Source of the DNA: Pseudomonadota bacterium
GTDB lineage: Bacteria > Pseudomonadota > Gammaproteobacteria > Burkholderiales > Burkholderiaceae_F
Assembly: GCA_029778535.1 (NCBI GenBank)
Contig: JAKOQB010000124.1
Coordinates: 62,001 to 126,000, forward strand
Length of the DNA: 64,000 nt
Reading direction: 5' to 3'
A model generated the notes under the pieces. That model saw only the letters and a list, made by a program, of their open reading frames with translations, was not told where the DNA came from and did not search any database. Position numbers and translations under genes: made by a program. Shown piece by piece: positions 52,457 to 61,862 of the stretch; positions within the stretch are counted from its first letter, which is position 1, and the number at the start of each line of letters is the position of its first letter.

Positions 52457-53355
52457 ACGCCCCCGCCGAACTGCAGCGCGCGGAGAAGATCGCGCGCGAT
52501 GACCACAAGCTGGAGAAGCGGTTGTGCCGGCTCGCCGGCCAGGCGATCGCCGACTTCAACATGATCGAGGACGGCGACCGCGTGATGGTCTGCCTGTCGG
52601 GCGGCAAGGACAGCTACGGGCTGCTCGACGTGCTGCTGAAGCTGCGCGAGCGCGCGCCGATCTCGTTCGACCTCGTCGCGGTCAACCTCGACCAGAAGCA
52701 GCCGGGCTTCCCCGCGCACGTGCTGCCGGAGTATCTGACAAAGCTCGGCGTGCCGTTCCGCATCGAGACACAGGACACCTACTCGGTCGTCACGCGCGTG
52801 ATCCCGCAGGGCAAGACGATGTGCTCGCTGTGCTCGCGGCTGCGGCGCGGGATTCTCTATCGCGTGGCGAGCGAACTTAACGCCACCAAGATCGCGCTCG
52901 GGCACCACCGCGACGACATCCTCGGCACGTTCTTCCTGAACCTGTTCTACGGCGGGAAACTGAAGTCGATGCCGCCCAAGCTCGTCAGCGACGACGGCCG
53001 GCACGTCGTGATCCGGCCGCTCGCGTACGTGAAGGAAGCCGACCTCGCGCGCTACGCGCAGATCATGCAGTTCCCGATCATCCCCTGCAACCTGTGCGGC
53101 TCGCAGGACAACCTGAAGCGGCAGGAGGTGAAGCGGATGCTCGCCGAATGGGACAAGCGCTTCCCGGGCCGCGTCGAAAACGCCTTCAATGCGCTCGCAC
53201 GCGTGGTGCCGTCGCATCTGCTGGATGCGCAGATGTTCGACTTCGCTTCAGTGCGCGCGGGCGGCGTCGCTGATCGAGACGGCGACATCGCCTTTGACGA
53301 AGAACCCGGCGCCGAACCCGAAATCATCCGGTCACTTACGCAGCATCGGGCCTGA
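52453..53355 (+). CDS. ttcA: tRNA 2-thiocytidine biosynthesis protein
   Basis: [45 protein letters not shown]. Confidence 0.95.
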   Translation: MNAPAELQRAEKIARDDHKLEKRLCRLAGQAIADFNMIEDGDRVMVCLSGGKDSYGLLDVLLKLRERAPISFDLVAVNLDQKQPGFPAHVLPEYLTKLGVPFRIETQDTYSVVTRVIPQGKTMCSLCSRLRRGILYRVASELNATKIALGHHRDDILGTFFLNLFYGGKLKSMPPKLVSDDGRHVVIRPLAYVKEADLARYAQIMQFPIIPCNLCGSQDNLKRQEVKRMLAEWDKRFPGRVENAFNALARVVPSHLLDAQMFDFASVRAGGVADRDGDIAFDEEPGAEPEIIRSLTQHRA

Positions 53356-53370
53356 TCCGTTGCACTGCGA

Positions 53371-54537
53371 TCAGTTCAACGCTACCGCGTTGCGTTGATC
53401 CGGTTTCACCGCGTTTGCGCCCGGCTTCAGGTCGACCCGCACGTTCCACAGCATCGACTCGGTGCCCCGCTTCGCGCTGCCGATCACGTAATAGGTTCCC
53501 GCCGTGAGCGGCGGCGTGTGCGCGTTGCCCTGCGGATCCGTCGTCAGTACGCCAAGCGCATCGGCCTGAATTCCCTGCAGCCCCAGCGCGCAGCCGGGCG
53601 CCTTGTTCCGGCAGGCACTCATCCCGCTCCGGTAGATCGGCACGCCCGGGGGCGGACGATAACCGCGGCTAGCAAGCGCGACCTCGACGCTGTGGCGAAG
53701 CACGATGAACTTGCTGCCCGCCGGCGAACTGAATGCGCCGTCGTCCGCCTGGAAGCCAGCCGCGAGATTCAGCACGGCACCGTCGCGCGGGTTCGCATCG
53801 CCTTTCGCCGTTGGTACGGGCGCAGGCTGCGCATTCGACGTTGCGGGCGCCGCAACGGCCACCGGCGCGGCGCCGACACGGACCAGCACGCAGTCCTGTC
53901 CCGCCCAGTTGATCCGATCGGGACCGTCGAAATCGAACACGAACAGCTTGAACGTGGTCTTCGGAATGACTGCCACGCGCTTCGCATCGCCGCGATATTC
54001 GACGCGGTCGAGTTCCTGCACCCCGGCGCGTTGGTCCGAACCAGGCAGGCGGTCCGCGCGAAACTCGAATACACCGCCACCGAACAACACCTCGCACAGC
54101 CCGCCTTTCAGCATCGCGCCCAACTGCGCGAACGGATCCGACGAATTGCCGCGGTTCGACGTCGGTCGCGTCCACTTGCCGAGCAGCGGGTTGCGATCGG
54201 CCGGCAGCGGCGGGCGCTTCAGCCACGTGCGGCGCGCTTCTTCGAGCGCGTCGCCCTGCGCTCCCTGCGGCGACATGCCGCCGGCAGGCGCGCCGCCCTG
54301 ATATCCCGGCGCGGCGCCCTGGCCCGACGGCGCATCCAGGCGGCGCGATTCCTCCTGCTGCCGGCGCGCGTTGTCGTTCATGATCTGTTGCTGCCGTTGC
54401 TGCTCCTGGCGCTGCTGCTCCTGCTGGCGCCAATATTCGCGCTGCTGGCGCTCGTACTCCATCTGCGCGGGCGTCTGCGCCGCCACCTGCAGCACGGCGA
54501 CCGCAAGCGCAAGCAGTGCGGCTCGAACGGGTGTCAT
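53371..54537 (-). CDS. Secreted hypothetical protein with Q/R-rich coiled N-terminus
   Basis: Signal peptide MTPVRAALLALAVAVLQVAAQ; no recognised family. Confidence 0.75.
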   Translation of the reverse strand: MTPVRAALLALAVAVLQVAAQTPAQMEYERQQREYWRQQEQQRQEQQRQQQIMNDNARRQQEESRRLDAPSGQGAAPGYQGGAPAGGMSPQGAQGDALEEARRTWLKRPPLPADRNPLLGKWTRPTSNRGNSSDPFAQLGAMLKGGLCEVLFGGGVFEFRADRLPGSDQRAGVQELDRVEYRGDAKRVAVIPKTTFKLFVFDFDGPDRINWAGQDCVLVRVGAAPVAVAAPATSNAQPAPVPTAKGDANPRDGAVLNLAAGFQADDGAFSSPAGSKFIVLRHSVEVALASRGYRPPPGVPIYRSGMSACRNKAPGCALGLQGIQADALGVLTTDPQGNAHTPPLTAGTYYVIGSAKRGTESMLWNVRVDLKPGANAVKPDQRNAVALN

Positions 54538-54596
54538 CGCGACCTCCTTCGACGACTGACTGAACCGAGGCAACGCGCCGCGTCCTGCCCGCTGCG

Positions 54597-55160
54597 TCAC
54601 TTCGCTCGCACCATCTGCACATTCCTCGGCTGGACAAAGCGATCGCGGTGCGCGGAGTTGACCAAGGTGATCCAGTCCTTCACGCACAGCGTCGCGTACT
54701 CGTACTTCTCGGCGGTCGAGAACAGCGTTACCTTGCCGCGCGAGAAAATGGCCGCCTCGACGAGCGCGGGCCCGAACGGAGTGACGCAGACCACGCCTTC
54801 CTCCTCGGTGCCCTTGTGAGGCGCATTGCCCGCAATGCTCAGGCTGCCGCCGTCAAAGGCGATCGAACCGCGGACGTTGAGGTTCTGCATCAGTTTCGGC
54901 AACTGCGCGCCGACGACGCGCTGCAGTTCCGCACGCACCGCAGGCTCCTTCAGCAATCCTTCGCTGTCGTCCCGCCCGGGCGATGCGGTGTACTTCGCGA
55001 GCAGCGCACGCGCCTGCGCTTCGCGCGCCTTGGCCAGTTGCTGCGCGGCCGATTGCGCTCCCGCGTCCATGGAAATCAGTGACAGCGCGCAGCCCGTTGC
55101 AGCGGTCAGCGCAGCTGCGCATCCGGCAGTGAAAGCAAAGGCGCGGGGCAGATGATTCAC
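54597..55160 (-). CDS. Secreted hypothetical protein (likely operon head with downstream gene)
   Basis: Signal-like NHLPRAFAFTAGCAAALTAATGCALS; GTG start inferred. Confidence 0.7.
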   Translation of the reverse strand: MNHLPRAFAFTAGCAAALTAATGCALSLISMDAGAQSAAQQLAKAREAQARALLAKYTASPGRDDSEGLLKEPAVRAELQRVVGAQLPKLMQNLNVRGSIAFDGGSLSIAGNAPHKGTEEEGVVCVTPFGPALVEAAIFSRGKVTLFSTAEKYEYATLCVKDWITLVNSAHRDRFVQPRNVQMVRAK

Positions 55161-55248
55161 GGTCGTCGTCCTCGATCGGTGATGGCTGTCTGTTTTTGGA
55201 ACTGCGCGGGGAACTGCGAGACCGCCGTTCCCGGTGAACATGGAGGCG

Positions 55249-55283
55249 ACTCTATGGCCGCGGCTGTTACCGGCCCGTTACCG
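55249..55283 (-). promoter_or_regulatory. Putative SARP-type promoter (a): -10 TAGAGT, 11 bp, CGGTAAC direct repeat with 11-bp period
   Basis: + strand: actcta(55249-55254)-N11-gttaccg(55266-55272)-N4-gttaccg(55277-55283). Confidence 0.7.
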
Positions 55284-55317
55284 CGGACGATCGATCCCAG
55301 ATCGCCAGACCTTGCGT

Positions 55318-58300
55318 CTATTCGCGCAGCCGCCGGCTTGCTGCCGTCACGATTGCCCGGTTGATCGGATTGCGACTGAGAAAGCTGTCGCGGAATTCAT
55401 CGGGAACGCTCGATTGCGCTGTCTGATGAATCCAGTCACGAGCGCGCCTCAGTGCCGCCGTGGCCGACGCGGGATCATGGTTGGCTTCGAAGACTTCGTA
55501 GGCAATCCACCAGGCTTCGGCGAAGTACATGTCGGCGGGTCGCGTCGAATCAAGGCGCGGCAGCAGCCGATGCATTTCGGCCGCGCCCGCGCTTGCGTCG
55601 CCGGCACGCAGCCGGTGCTGCGCCGTCAATAGCCGCGCCTTCATCGCGACGCCTTCGTATTCCAGTGTCTCGGCGCGACGCCAAACGTCCTCGCACCGAG
55701 CCACTGCGTTTTCGGCGGGGCGCGCCAGCGTTTCTTCCAGCTCGGCGAGCATCTGGATGTAAGCGTCCCCGTGTGCGCCGAGCTCGACCAGCGCCTCTCG
55801 AATCTTCGCTGCTCCGCTGCGACCGAGAACGCGATCGATGCGCGCTTCCAGCGTGCAGCGCCGGGCGCGTACCGAATCCATCGAAGGAGGCGCGTACTGC
55901 AGTGCCTTTCTGGCGCGCGCGGCCTGTCCGAGATCGAGCAACACGTTGGCTAGGTGGTTGCTGGCAACGGCGATCCATAGCGTCTGCCCGTCGCGCCGGA
56001 AGACTTCGATCGCCGCTTCGAGGCTCGCGAGCGCCTCGCGATAGCGACCCAGCATCGCGCTGAACATGCCGATGTACATGTCGATCGCGGCGCCGGGCGG
56101 ACCTCCGGTTTCGCCCAGCTGCGCGCGCAGCGCCCGCGCACGCAGCGCCTGTTCGAGCGCGGCATCGAAACGACCGAGATTGCCCTGCGTGAGGGCAAAG
56201 TTCGAGGTCAGCGTCGCCAGTTCACCATAGTCGCCCAATTCGCGCGCGTTCTCGATCGCCCGCGACAGCGCCTCCGCGGCCAGGCGCAAGCGTCGCGCGG
56301 AATTCAGCACATAGGCATAGTCACCCCAGAATTTTCCGCGCTGCTCGCGCGTTCCCTCGCGTTCGACGGCCTCGCGAAACCCCTCGATCAGCGGCAGCGC
56401 CTCGGCCGCGCGCTCCTGCTGCGCCAGGCCGATTGCCAGCAGGCGCGCGGCCTCGAATTTCGGTCCCCACGCGTCGAATTCGCTCGCCAGGTCGTACGCC
56501 TCGCGTGCGGCCGCGATCCCGGCCGCGTGGTCGGCCGCCATCAGTCGCAGATGCGCCTGCGCGGTCAATGCGGCGGCGCGCTGCTCTGTGGTCCGGGCCT
56601 CGCGGATCAGCGAATCGACCACCTCGGTCGCACGCTGGACACCGCCGATCAGGATCAGCGATTCCACGCTTTCGCGCCGCGCATCGAAGGCCGCATCGTG
56701 TTCCCCCACGCGCTCGAAGCATTCGCAGGCGCGCCGCCATTGCTCGATCTCGTGCGAACGCTGTGACATGCGGCGTGCGTCCAACGCTGCCGCAGTGAAT
56801 GCCCGTCCGGCGCGGCTCCATTCCTGCGCGTCAGACCAGTGCGGCGCAACGCGGGCCGCCGGCGCTCCGTGCGCTTCGAGATAGGCAGCCACGTCGCGAT
56901 GCAGAACCTGTGCGATCGGCGCCGGCACCGAACGCTGCGCTGTTTCCAGAATCAGGTCGTGCGCGAACGCGTCGTCGCGCAGGATGTGCGCCGCTTCAAG
57001 TTCGCGCCATGGCTCGGAGAGGTCGAGCGCGTGCACGCCGAGCACGTGTGCCGCAAGCCCGGCGCTGAAGTCCTGTCCGGCCAGCGCAGCGACGCGCGCG
57101 AGCTTTAGCGCATGCGGCGTGAGCTGCCGCAAGCGGCGCTCGATCAGCTCGCCCACGCTCGCGGGCGTCGGCAGCCGCGGCCCGCCCGGAAGCGCGGCGC
57201 CGCCCTGCGCGAGCAGCGCGCCGAGCGTCTCCAGCACGAACAGCGGATTGCCGCCCGTATGCCGCACGAGCAGCGGCGCGAGCCGCGCAGCGTCGACACT
57301 CGGCAGCGCCAGCGAGTCGAGCAATTCGCGCACTGCCGGCTCGTCGAGCGGCCCGAGCGTCACGTGCGCGTGCGTGCCGGCGTCCTGCTGCGCGAGCCAC
57401 GCGTCGACCGCGGCCGGCAGTTCGTTCGCGCGCACGCCGAACAGCCAGAACACCCGCGCGTCGGCCGCCATCGCGAGCGCCGGCAGCACCTCGAGCGTGG
57501 CCTGGTCGGCGAAGTGCAGGTCGTCGAGAGCGAGAATGCGCAGCCCGGCCTCGTGCCACTGTTCGAACGCGTGCGCGGCCGCCAGCCGCAGCCGCAGCGG
57601 CTCGAACTTCGCGGAGGTCTCGCCGAGTTCGGGCAGCACGTGCGCCAGTTCGGCGCCGACCCAGTCGTCGGCTGGCGCGCCATGGCGGCGGACCAGCGCC
57701 CGCAGCAGCGCGGCGAGCGTCGCATACGGCACGCGCGCATCGCCGGGGCGGCTTCCGGCCACGAGCGCGTTTCCGTGCGCCTGCGCGAAATCGGACAGAA
57801 GTCGCGTCTTGCCCATCCCAGGCTCGCCCGCCACCACGACCACGCGCAGGCTGTCGCACCAATGTTCGAGCAACTGCCACTCGCGTTGGCGCCCGACCAG
57901 CCGCGGCGGCCGCAAGATGGCGACCGATTTCGCCGCCGGCGCCGGCTGCGGCAGCGCGCCGCTCGCCTCGATCAGTCGCGCGAGCTCCAGCGTTTCCTTG
58001 CCGGGCAGCGCGCCGACATGCTGCCGCAGAAGTTCGCGGGAGCGCTCGAACGCCGCCAGCGCCGCCGCGCGGTCGCCGCGCAGATAGTGCAGCCGCATCA
58101 CGCGGCGGTGGGCGTGCTCGAGCGTGGGATCCTCGGCCGCAAGCCGCTGCGCGTAGCGCAGCGCCGGAGCGATGCGGCCGTCGGCTTCGAGCCGCGCCGC
58201 GATCTCGGCCAGCGCGTTGCAGCGCGCGGTGCGCCACTGATCGCGTGCGACGCTGACCCATTCGGACAGTTCGAGGCAATCGCCGTAGTCGAGCTCGCCG

Positions 58301-58776
58301 AGCAGCTCGCCGGTCGCGGCATCCGGGTCGTCCAGCAGCCGCGGGCCGAGCGCCTCGAGATCGTGCCGCACGTCCTCCGCGAGCGCGAGCATGGCGCCGG
58401 GACGCACCACATCACCCGAGGCGAGTCGGCGCAGGCGGAACAGACGCTGGCGCAGGTTGTTGCGCGCGCGCTCTTCGTCGATGTCGGGCCACAGCAGCGC
58501 GGCAACCTTGTTGCGCGGTGTCGGTCCTTCGGCGGCCAGCATCGCCAGCAGCGCCGCGTCCTTGCGCTCGAGCACGTGCGCGCTGCCGCTCGCCAGCACG
58601 AGGCACGGCAGGTTCAGCAACTGCAGGCGCAGCCGCGTCGCGGCCGCCGCTGTCGCCAGAACCTGCGCGTCGGATCCGGTTGAAGCCGCCTCGCCCATCG
58701 GCCCCTCCGCAAACCGCAGCAGCAGCCGCAGGCGCAAGTTGCCACGCGGTCCGCCGGGTGCGATGGGGCCGATCAT
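55318..58776 (-). CDS. SARP/BTAD-type transcriptional activator with AAA ATPase and TPR-like C-terminus (up to 1152 aa)
   Basis: N-terminal wHTH KDAALLAMLAAEGPTPRNKVAALLWPDIDEERARNNLRQRLFRLR; BTAD; Walker A VVVAGEPGMGKTRLLSDF; helical repeats. Confidence 0.9.
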   Translation of the reverse strand: MIGPIAPGGPRGNLRLRLLLRFAEGPMGEAASTGSDAQVLATAAAATRLRLQLLNLPCLVLASGSAHVLERKDAALLAMLAAEGPTPRNKVAALLWPDIDEERARNNLRQRLFRLRRLASGDVVRPGAMLALAEDVRHDLEALGPRLLDDPDAATGELLGELDYGDCLELSEWVSVARDQWRTARCNALAEIAARLEADGRIAPALRYAQRLAAEDPTLEHAHRRVMRLHYLRGDRAAALAAFERSRELLRQHVGALPGKETLELARLIEASGALPQPAPAAKSVAILRPPRLVGRQREWQLLEHWCDSLRVVVVAGEPGMGKTRLLSDFAQAHGNALVAGSRPGDARVPYATLAALLRALVRRHGAPADDWVGAELAHVLPELGETSAKFEPLRLRLAAAHAFEQWHEAGLRILALDDLHFADQATLEVLPALAMAADARVFWLFGVRANELPAAVDAWLAQQDAGTHAHVTLGPLDEPAVRELLDSLALPSVDAARLAPLLVRHTGGNPLFVLETLGALLAQGGAALPGGPRLPTPASVGELIERRLRQLTPHALKLARVAALAGQDFSAGLAAHVLGVHALDLSEPWRELEAAHILRDDAFAHDLILETAQRSVPAPIAQVLHRDVAAYLEAHGAPAARVAPHWSDAQEWSRAGRAFTAAALDARRMSQRSHEIEQWRRACECFERVGEHDAAFDARRESVESLILIGGVQRATEVVDSLIREARTTEQRAAALTAQAHLRLMAADHAAGIAAAREAYDLASEFDAWGPKFEAARLLAIGLAQQERAAEALPLIEGFREAVEREGTREQRGKFWGDYAYVLNSARRLRLAAEALSRAIENARELGDYGELATLTSNFALTQGNLGRFDAALEQALRARALRAQLGETGGPPGAAIDMYIGMFSAMLGRYREALASLEAAIEVFRRDGQTLWIAVASNHLANVLLDLGQAARARKALQYAPPSMDSVRARRCTLEARIDRVLGRSGAAKIREALVELGAHGDAYIQMLAELEETLARPAENAVARCEDVWRRAETLEYEGVAMKARLLTAQHRLRAGDASAGAAEMHRLLPRLDSTRPADMYFAEAWWIAYEVFEANHDPASATAALRRARDWIHQTAQSSVPDEFRDSFLSRNPINRAIVTAASRRLRE

Positions 58777-58966
58777 AAGCAGATGCTCACCCGCCGGCTA
58801 ATCGGTACCAACCCACCCACCCCACGCTCGGGTGGCTATCGCGATCGCCGGGGCGGATGTCGATTTCGACACTTCGTCGCGCGCGGTCTGGCCGCGGCGG
58901 CGCCGGTTCGCTGCTTGCGGGGGACCGGCGACGCCGCGGCAGACACGCGACAGCCTACGCCTTTGG

Positions 58967-59887
58967 CTATTTCTTGGCCGGCGGCTTGGCGCCGGTCGCG
59001 GCCGGCGCCTGATTGAGCTCCTTCGACGCCGGCGTCGAGCCGCCGTCGACGCCGAGGCGGCCGCCGGTGCCCAGGCCGCCGCGCACGGTCTGCGCCTTGT
59101 AGTTCTTAAGCGCGCCAACCATCTGATTGAACGAGTCGGCAAATGCCGCGGTGATGATCTTGCCCTGCGGCGTGTTCGAGTACGCGCCCGCGCCCGCGCC
59201 GAGCCCGCCGCCGAAGAGCCCCCCGGCGATGTTGAAGTCGTAGTTCTTGGCACTTCCTTCGGCCGCCGAGATCTGCACGCCCGAGCGGTTGTCGATCAGC
59301 AGCAGCGTGGTGGCCGCCTCGTTCGATTTGAGACCGCCCGCGACCACGCCGGCTGCCGCGCCCAGGAAGCCCAGCCCGCCGAGCGCGCCGCCGATGCCGC
59401 CGGTGCCCTTCTGCGCGAACTGGATGCTCGGCCGCATCGTGTAGTCGGCGGCGACCATCTGGCCCTTGCCGAAGTTGCTGCCGCCGCGCATCTCGCCGGA
59501 CTGCTGCAACGCGCGCTCCTGCGTCATCGCGGCCATGCCGGAGGCGCTGCGCTCGACGATCACGAAGCAGTTCGACTGCTGGATCATCAGCCGCAGCACC
59601 GGCACGGTCGAGCCGAGGTTGTACTGGCGCAGCTGCACGTACCACGGCGCGGCCGAGTCTTCCTCGACGGCGAGCGTGCCGAGCGTCTCGTCGCAGCGGG
59701 TGAGCTGCGTGTTCTGGCCCTGCGCCGTCTCCCCGCCGGCCGCGCCGGTCACGGTGCCCTTCGATCCTCCCATCGTCGGCATCGTGCCGCCGCAGCTCGC
59801 CAGCGCCAGTAGGATCGCCGACGCCAATGTTGAACGCGTGAACACTGCGCGCAGATCCGCCGCGCGCGTCGCCCGAATCGAATTCAT
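58967..59887 (-). CDS. CsgG/HfaB-like lipoprotein
   Basis: Lipobox-like LLALASCGG; PVLRLMIQQSNCFVIVERSASGMAAMTQERALQQSGEMRGGSNFGKGQMVAADYTM. Confidence 0.8.
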   Translation of the reverse strand: MNSIRATRAADLRAVFTRSTLASAILLALASCGGTMPTMGGSKGTVTGAAGGETAQGQNTQLTRCDETLGTLAVEEDSAAPWYVQLRQYNLGSTVPVLRLMIQQSNCFVIVERSASGMAAMTQERALQQSGEMRGGSNFGKGQMVAADYTMRPSIQFAQKGTGGIGGALGGLGFLGAAAGVVAGGLKSNEAATTLLLIDNRSGVQISAAEGSAKNYDFNIAGGLFGGGLGAGAGAYSNTPQGKIITAAFADSFNQMVGALKNYKAQTVRGGLGTGGRLGVDGGSTPASKELNQAPAATGAKPPAKK

Positions 59888-59940
59888 CTCCACCCCCGCA
59901 CTGGTTGATCGCCGATCCCCCACGGACTCGGCGAGGCGCC

Positions 59941-59975
59941 AATGTGCACCAGTCGCCGTTACTGCGGCGTTACCG
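59941..59975 (-). promoter_or_regulatory. Putative SARP-type promoter (b): -10 CACATT, 11 bp, (C/A)GTAAC direct repeat with 11-bp period
   Basis: + strand: aatgtg(59941-59946)-N11-gttactg(59958-59964)-N4-gttaccg(59969-59975). Confidence 0.7.
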
Positions 59976-59978
59976 GGA

Positions 59979-61769
59979 TCACGGCACGAAGGTCGTCACG
60001 CGCGTCACTCCCGCCGCATCGCTGCGGTAGAAGAAGAGGTCGGTCGTGAAGCTGGTGCCGATCAATGCATTGGCGACGAAGAGATCCGGCTGGCGCCACA
60101 ACGTACCGGTGTTCGTGTTCGCCACCGTGATGAAGGCGCCGGCCGGCAGGCTGCCGTAGTTGACCAGCACGTTGCGCGTCGGGCCTTCGTACGCCCGCAG
60201 CGACGCGCCGGAGAACGTGGTGACGCCGGGCGGCAGCGCATGCGCGACGAGGATCGCATACCAGCCGGTCTCGTTGCGGATCGCGGACAGCGGATTGGCC
60301 AGATGCACGCCGATCGTGTAGGCGTCGGCGATCTGCTGCGGATTGCCGCCGTCGGACTGGACGATGCCGAGCGTCTTGCCGCTCGATGTCGAGGTCGGCA
60401 CCCCCACCGACGCGTAATACACGTTCTCTCCGGACGGAAACGCGCTGGCGAGGAACGCCGGCTGCGCGATCGATGCCAGCGTCGTGACGCTGCCGCCGGT
60501 CTTCGGCACCGAGCGCAGGTTGCCGGCGGCGGCGAAGATCACGCGCGTCGGCGTCGTGCCCCAGATGTTCGGCGGCCCGGACGTCTCGGTTGCCAGCGTC
60601 GTGACCGCCAGCGTGTCGGTCACGCGCACGACGCGCCCGCCCGAGCTGGTGTTCACGACGAGGTACATGCCGCTCGAATCGGGCGCGCCGCCGATTGCGG
60701 TTTCGCCCGCCGCGAGGCTGAACAGCGTGGTCGGACCGGCTCCGTTCTTCAGGTCGTACGCGCGCACGTCGCTGCCGTCCTGATAGACGAAGATGTCCTT
60801 GGCCGCATTGACCAGCCGCCCGACGCGGGCGAATGTCCCGCCGCTGACGGTGAACAGCGGCGCCGGATTGGCGAAGCTCGCATCGACGCGCTGGATCTGG
60901 TTGCCGGTGCGGACCACGAATCCCGTCAGCTCGCCCGCGTTGCCGTTGATGGACGTGATCGGGGTGGCGGTCGTCGACAGCGGCGCATCGGTGTCGGCCA
61001 TGTTCAGCCGGACGCCGAGGTACGTGTCGTCGGCGGTGTTGCAGGCGAGGTCGGGTCCGGGCGCGCGATAGACGAGGACGGTCCGATCGGGATTCGGTGC
61101 GTCCGCGCCCAGCAGCTCGCCGAACAGGCCCGACTTCGCACACAACTGCGGAGTCGCGACCGAACTGAGCACCGTGGGCGCCGGCGTGCCACCGCTCTTC
61201 AGCAGGTCGAGCCGATACAGCCGCGCGCCCTTCGCGTACACGAGATAGCGCGTGTTCAGTTGCGTCAGATTGCCCGATCCGTCGAGCACCTGCGCGGCGG
61301 CGCCGCCCTGCAGGACCCAGTTGCCGCTCTCGACCACGACCCCCGGCGTCGGCGCATTCGGGTCGACCAGCGTCAGGTTCGCGCTCGGCACCGTGATCGG
61401 ACCGGACGCCGTGTTGATCGTCGTCTGCGCCGGCGTGCCGGCGCCGGCCCACAGCCAGTAACTCGATGCCGACGGCGCCGGCGCGGGCGTCGGTGCAGGC
61501 GCGGGCGTCGGTGCCGGAGACGGCGCAGGCGACGGTGCTGGTGTGGGCGCCGGCGGCGGCGTGGGTGTCGGCGCGGGCGGCGGCGCCGGGCTCGGCGCCG
61601 GAGCAGGCGCGGGCGACGGTGCGGGCGAAGGCGCCGGTGACGGTGCTGGCGACGGCGTCGGCGAAGGCGACGGCGACGGACTCGATCCGCCGCAAGCCGT
61701 CAATGCGGACAGCGCCAGAGCGCCCGCGACGCAGGCGCCAAAGAGTTTCCTTTCGACCCCACGTGCCAT
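59979..61769 (-). CDS. Lipoprotein with (S/A/T)P-rich linker and a probable beta-propeller-like body
   Basis: Lipobox LSALTACGGS; SPSPSPTPSPAPSPAP... linker of ~75 aa. Confidence 0.82.
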   Translation of the reverse strand: MARGVERKLFGACVAGALALSALTACGGSSPSPSPSPTPSPAPSPAPSPAPSPAPAPAPSPAPPPAPTPTPPPAPTPAPSPAPSPAPTPAPAPTPAPAPSASSYWLWAGAGTPAQTTINTASGPITVPSANLTLVDPNAPTPGVVVESGNWVLQGGAAAQVLDGSGNLTQLNTRYLVYAKGARLYRLDLLKSGGTPAPTVLSSVATPQLCAKSGLFGELLGADAPNPDRTVLVYRAPGPDLACNTADDTYLGVRLNMADTDAPLSTTATPITSINGNAGELTGFVVRTGNQIQRVDASFANPAPLFTVSGGTFARVGRLVNAAKDIFVYQDGSDVRAYDLKNGAGPTTLFSLAAGETAIGGAPDSSGMYLVVNTSSGGRVVRVTDTLAVTTLATETSGPPNIWGTTPTRVIFAAAGNLRSVPKTGGSVTTLASIAQPAFLASAFPSGENVYYASVGVPTSTSSGKTLGIVQSDGGNPQQIADAYTIGVHLANPLSAIRNETGWYAILVAHALPPGVTTFSGASLRAYEGPTRNVLVNYGSLPAGAFITVANTNTGTLWRQPDLFVANALIGTSFTTDLFFYRSDAAGVTRVTTFVP

Positions 61770-61816
61770 CGCAGCCTCTCCTCGTTGACCCCGACGCGGC
61801 GCGTCGAGCGGAGGCG

Positions 61817-61851
61817 AACCTAGCTGGGCGTGTGTTACCGGCGCGTTACCG
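61817..61851 (-). promoter_or_regulatory. Putative SARP-type promoter (c): -10 TAGGTT, 11 bp, CGGTAAC direct repeat with 11-bp period
   Basis: + strand: aaccta(61817-61822)-N11-gttaccg(61834-61840)-N4-gttaccg(61845-61851). Confidence 0.7.
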
Positions 61852-61862
61852 GCAGTGCGGCA

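Noticed and set aside
54720-54740. Single GTTACC near 54727
   Set aside because: Single copy inside a coding sequence with no second heptamer at 11 bp
59466-61640. 724-aa plus ORF across the CsgG-like and Pro-linker lipoprotein genes
   Set aside because: Low-complexity R/G-rich translation; minus-strand genes carry lipoboxes and sensible sequence
61465-61690. Dense ggcgc-type hexamer repeats as a possible satellite
   Set aside because: Coding for the Pro-rich linker of the lipoprotein
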